Assembly (NCBI RefSeq): GCF_900105925.1 | Contig: NZ_LT629791.1 | Span: 6,604,001 to 6,668,000 of the forward strand | From: Jiangella alkaliphila | Lineage (GTDB): Bacteria > Actinomycetota > Actinomycetes > Jiangellales > Jiangellaceae | Reading direction: 5' to 3' | DNA: 64,000 bases | Shown here: piece by piece, positions 63,924 to 64,000 of the stretch | Layout of the letters: every line of letters begins with the position of its first letter | How positions within the stretch are numbered: the first letter of the stretch is position 1 | The notes under the pieces: generated by a model | Told to the model about the DNA's origin: nothing | Database searches by the model: none | What the model saw: the letters and a program-made list of their open reading frames with translations, nothing else | Program-made: the position numbers and the translations under genes

Positions 63924-64000
63924 GTGATCATCATGACCTTCGGCTCAGCGCAGTCAAACAGCCGCCGACATTCTCTCATCTTCCGGGCATTCCCGCTCTC

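Overview
The window is a 64-kb piece of a very GC-rich chromosome. Third codon positions are almost all G or C, starts are often GTG, and genes are tightly packed with many 4-base ATGA/GTGA overlaps. Two neighbour-type signals point to an actinobacterium: a DasR/NagR-type operator and a PhoP-type PHO box. Gram-positive surface genes (PASTA kinase, sortase-like proteins, an LAQTG-anchored protein) and GatCAB agree. I guess a soil actinomycete, possibly near Jiangella, but I cannot confirm the genus. I see no rRNA, tRNA, CRISPR array, integrase or transposase.

Layout. 1-4751: carbohydrate ABC transporter (two permeases, lipoprotein), LacI regulator, divergent enolase-superfamily sugar-acid enzyme. 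4755-8713: a fused immunity-like/TNT toxin-like protein, a membrane protein, a frameshifted DUF4279 gene and an M50-type membrane protease. 8726-15602: amino-sugar-type cluster (SIS protein, ceramidase-like hydrolase, frameshifted BadF/GlcNAc-kinase-like gene) opposite a GntR/AraC/PhyH run, with a dre-like operator between. 15610-19149: gatC-gatA-small membrane protein-gatB. 19239-19916: noncoding composite palindromic element A. 19939-27764: complete kdp potassium system with a KdpE-like direct repeat. 27951-31461: membrane protein and two tandem duplicated histidine kinases. 31490-32020: element B, same family as A. 32036-35327: TetR/MFS efflux pair and a flippase-like membrane protein.

35398-53729: a 15-gene, same-strand locus built around the Pst phosphate transporter. 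A PHO box precedes pstC-pstA-pstS; pstB lies 11 kb away. In between and after are a large PstS-like anchored protein, three secreted PstS-like paralogues (one frameshifted), an Ig-repeat LAQTG protein, a sortase-fold protein lacking the catalytic His and Cys, a transglycosylase-like protein, a PASTA kinase and an Ig protein ending in a sortase-like domain that keeps His, Cys and Arg. This suggests a phosphate-starvation-linked cell-surface system. 53959-56891: secreted glycerophosphodiesterase and Tat-exported metallophosphoesterase/LamG protein, which fit phosphate scavenging.

57132-63923: a compact cassette of LolD/MacB-type ATPase, a 61-residue peptide with eight cysteines, a MauE-thioredoxin fusion, an antibiotic-exporter-type ABC protein and a large FtsX permease. 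This reads as production, disulfide folding, export and perhaps self-protection for a cysteine-rich peptide, and is the best candidate for an undescribed system here. Three genes carry single-base frameshifts, which may be genuine decay or assembly errors.
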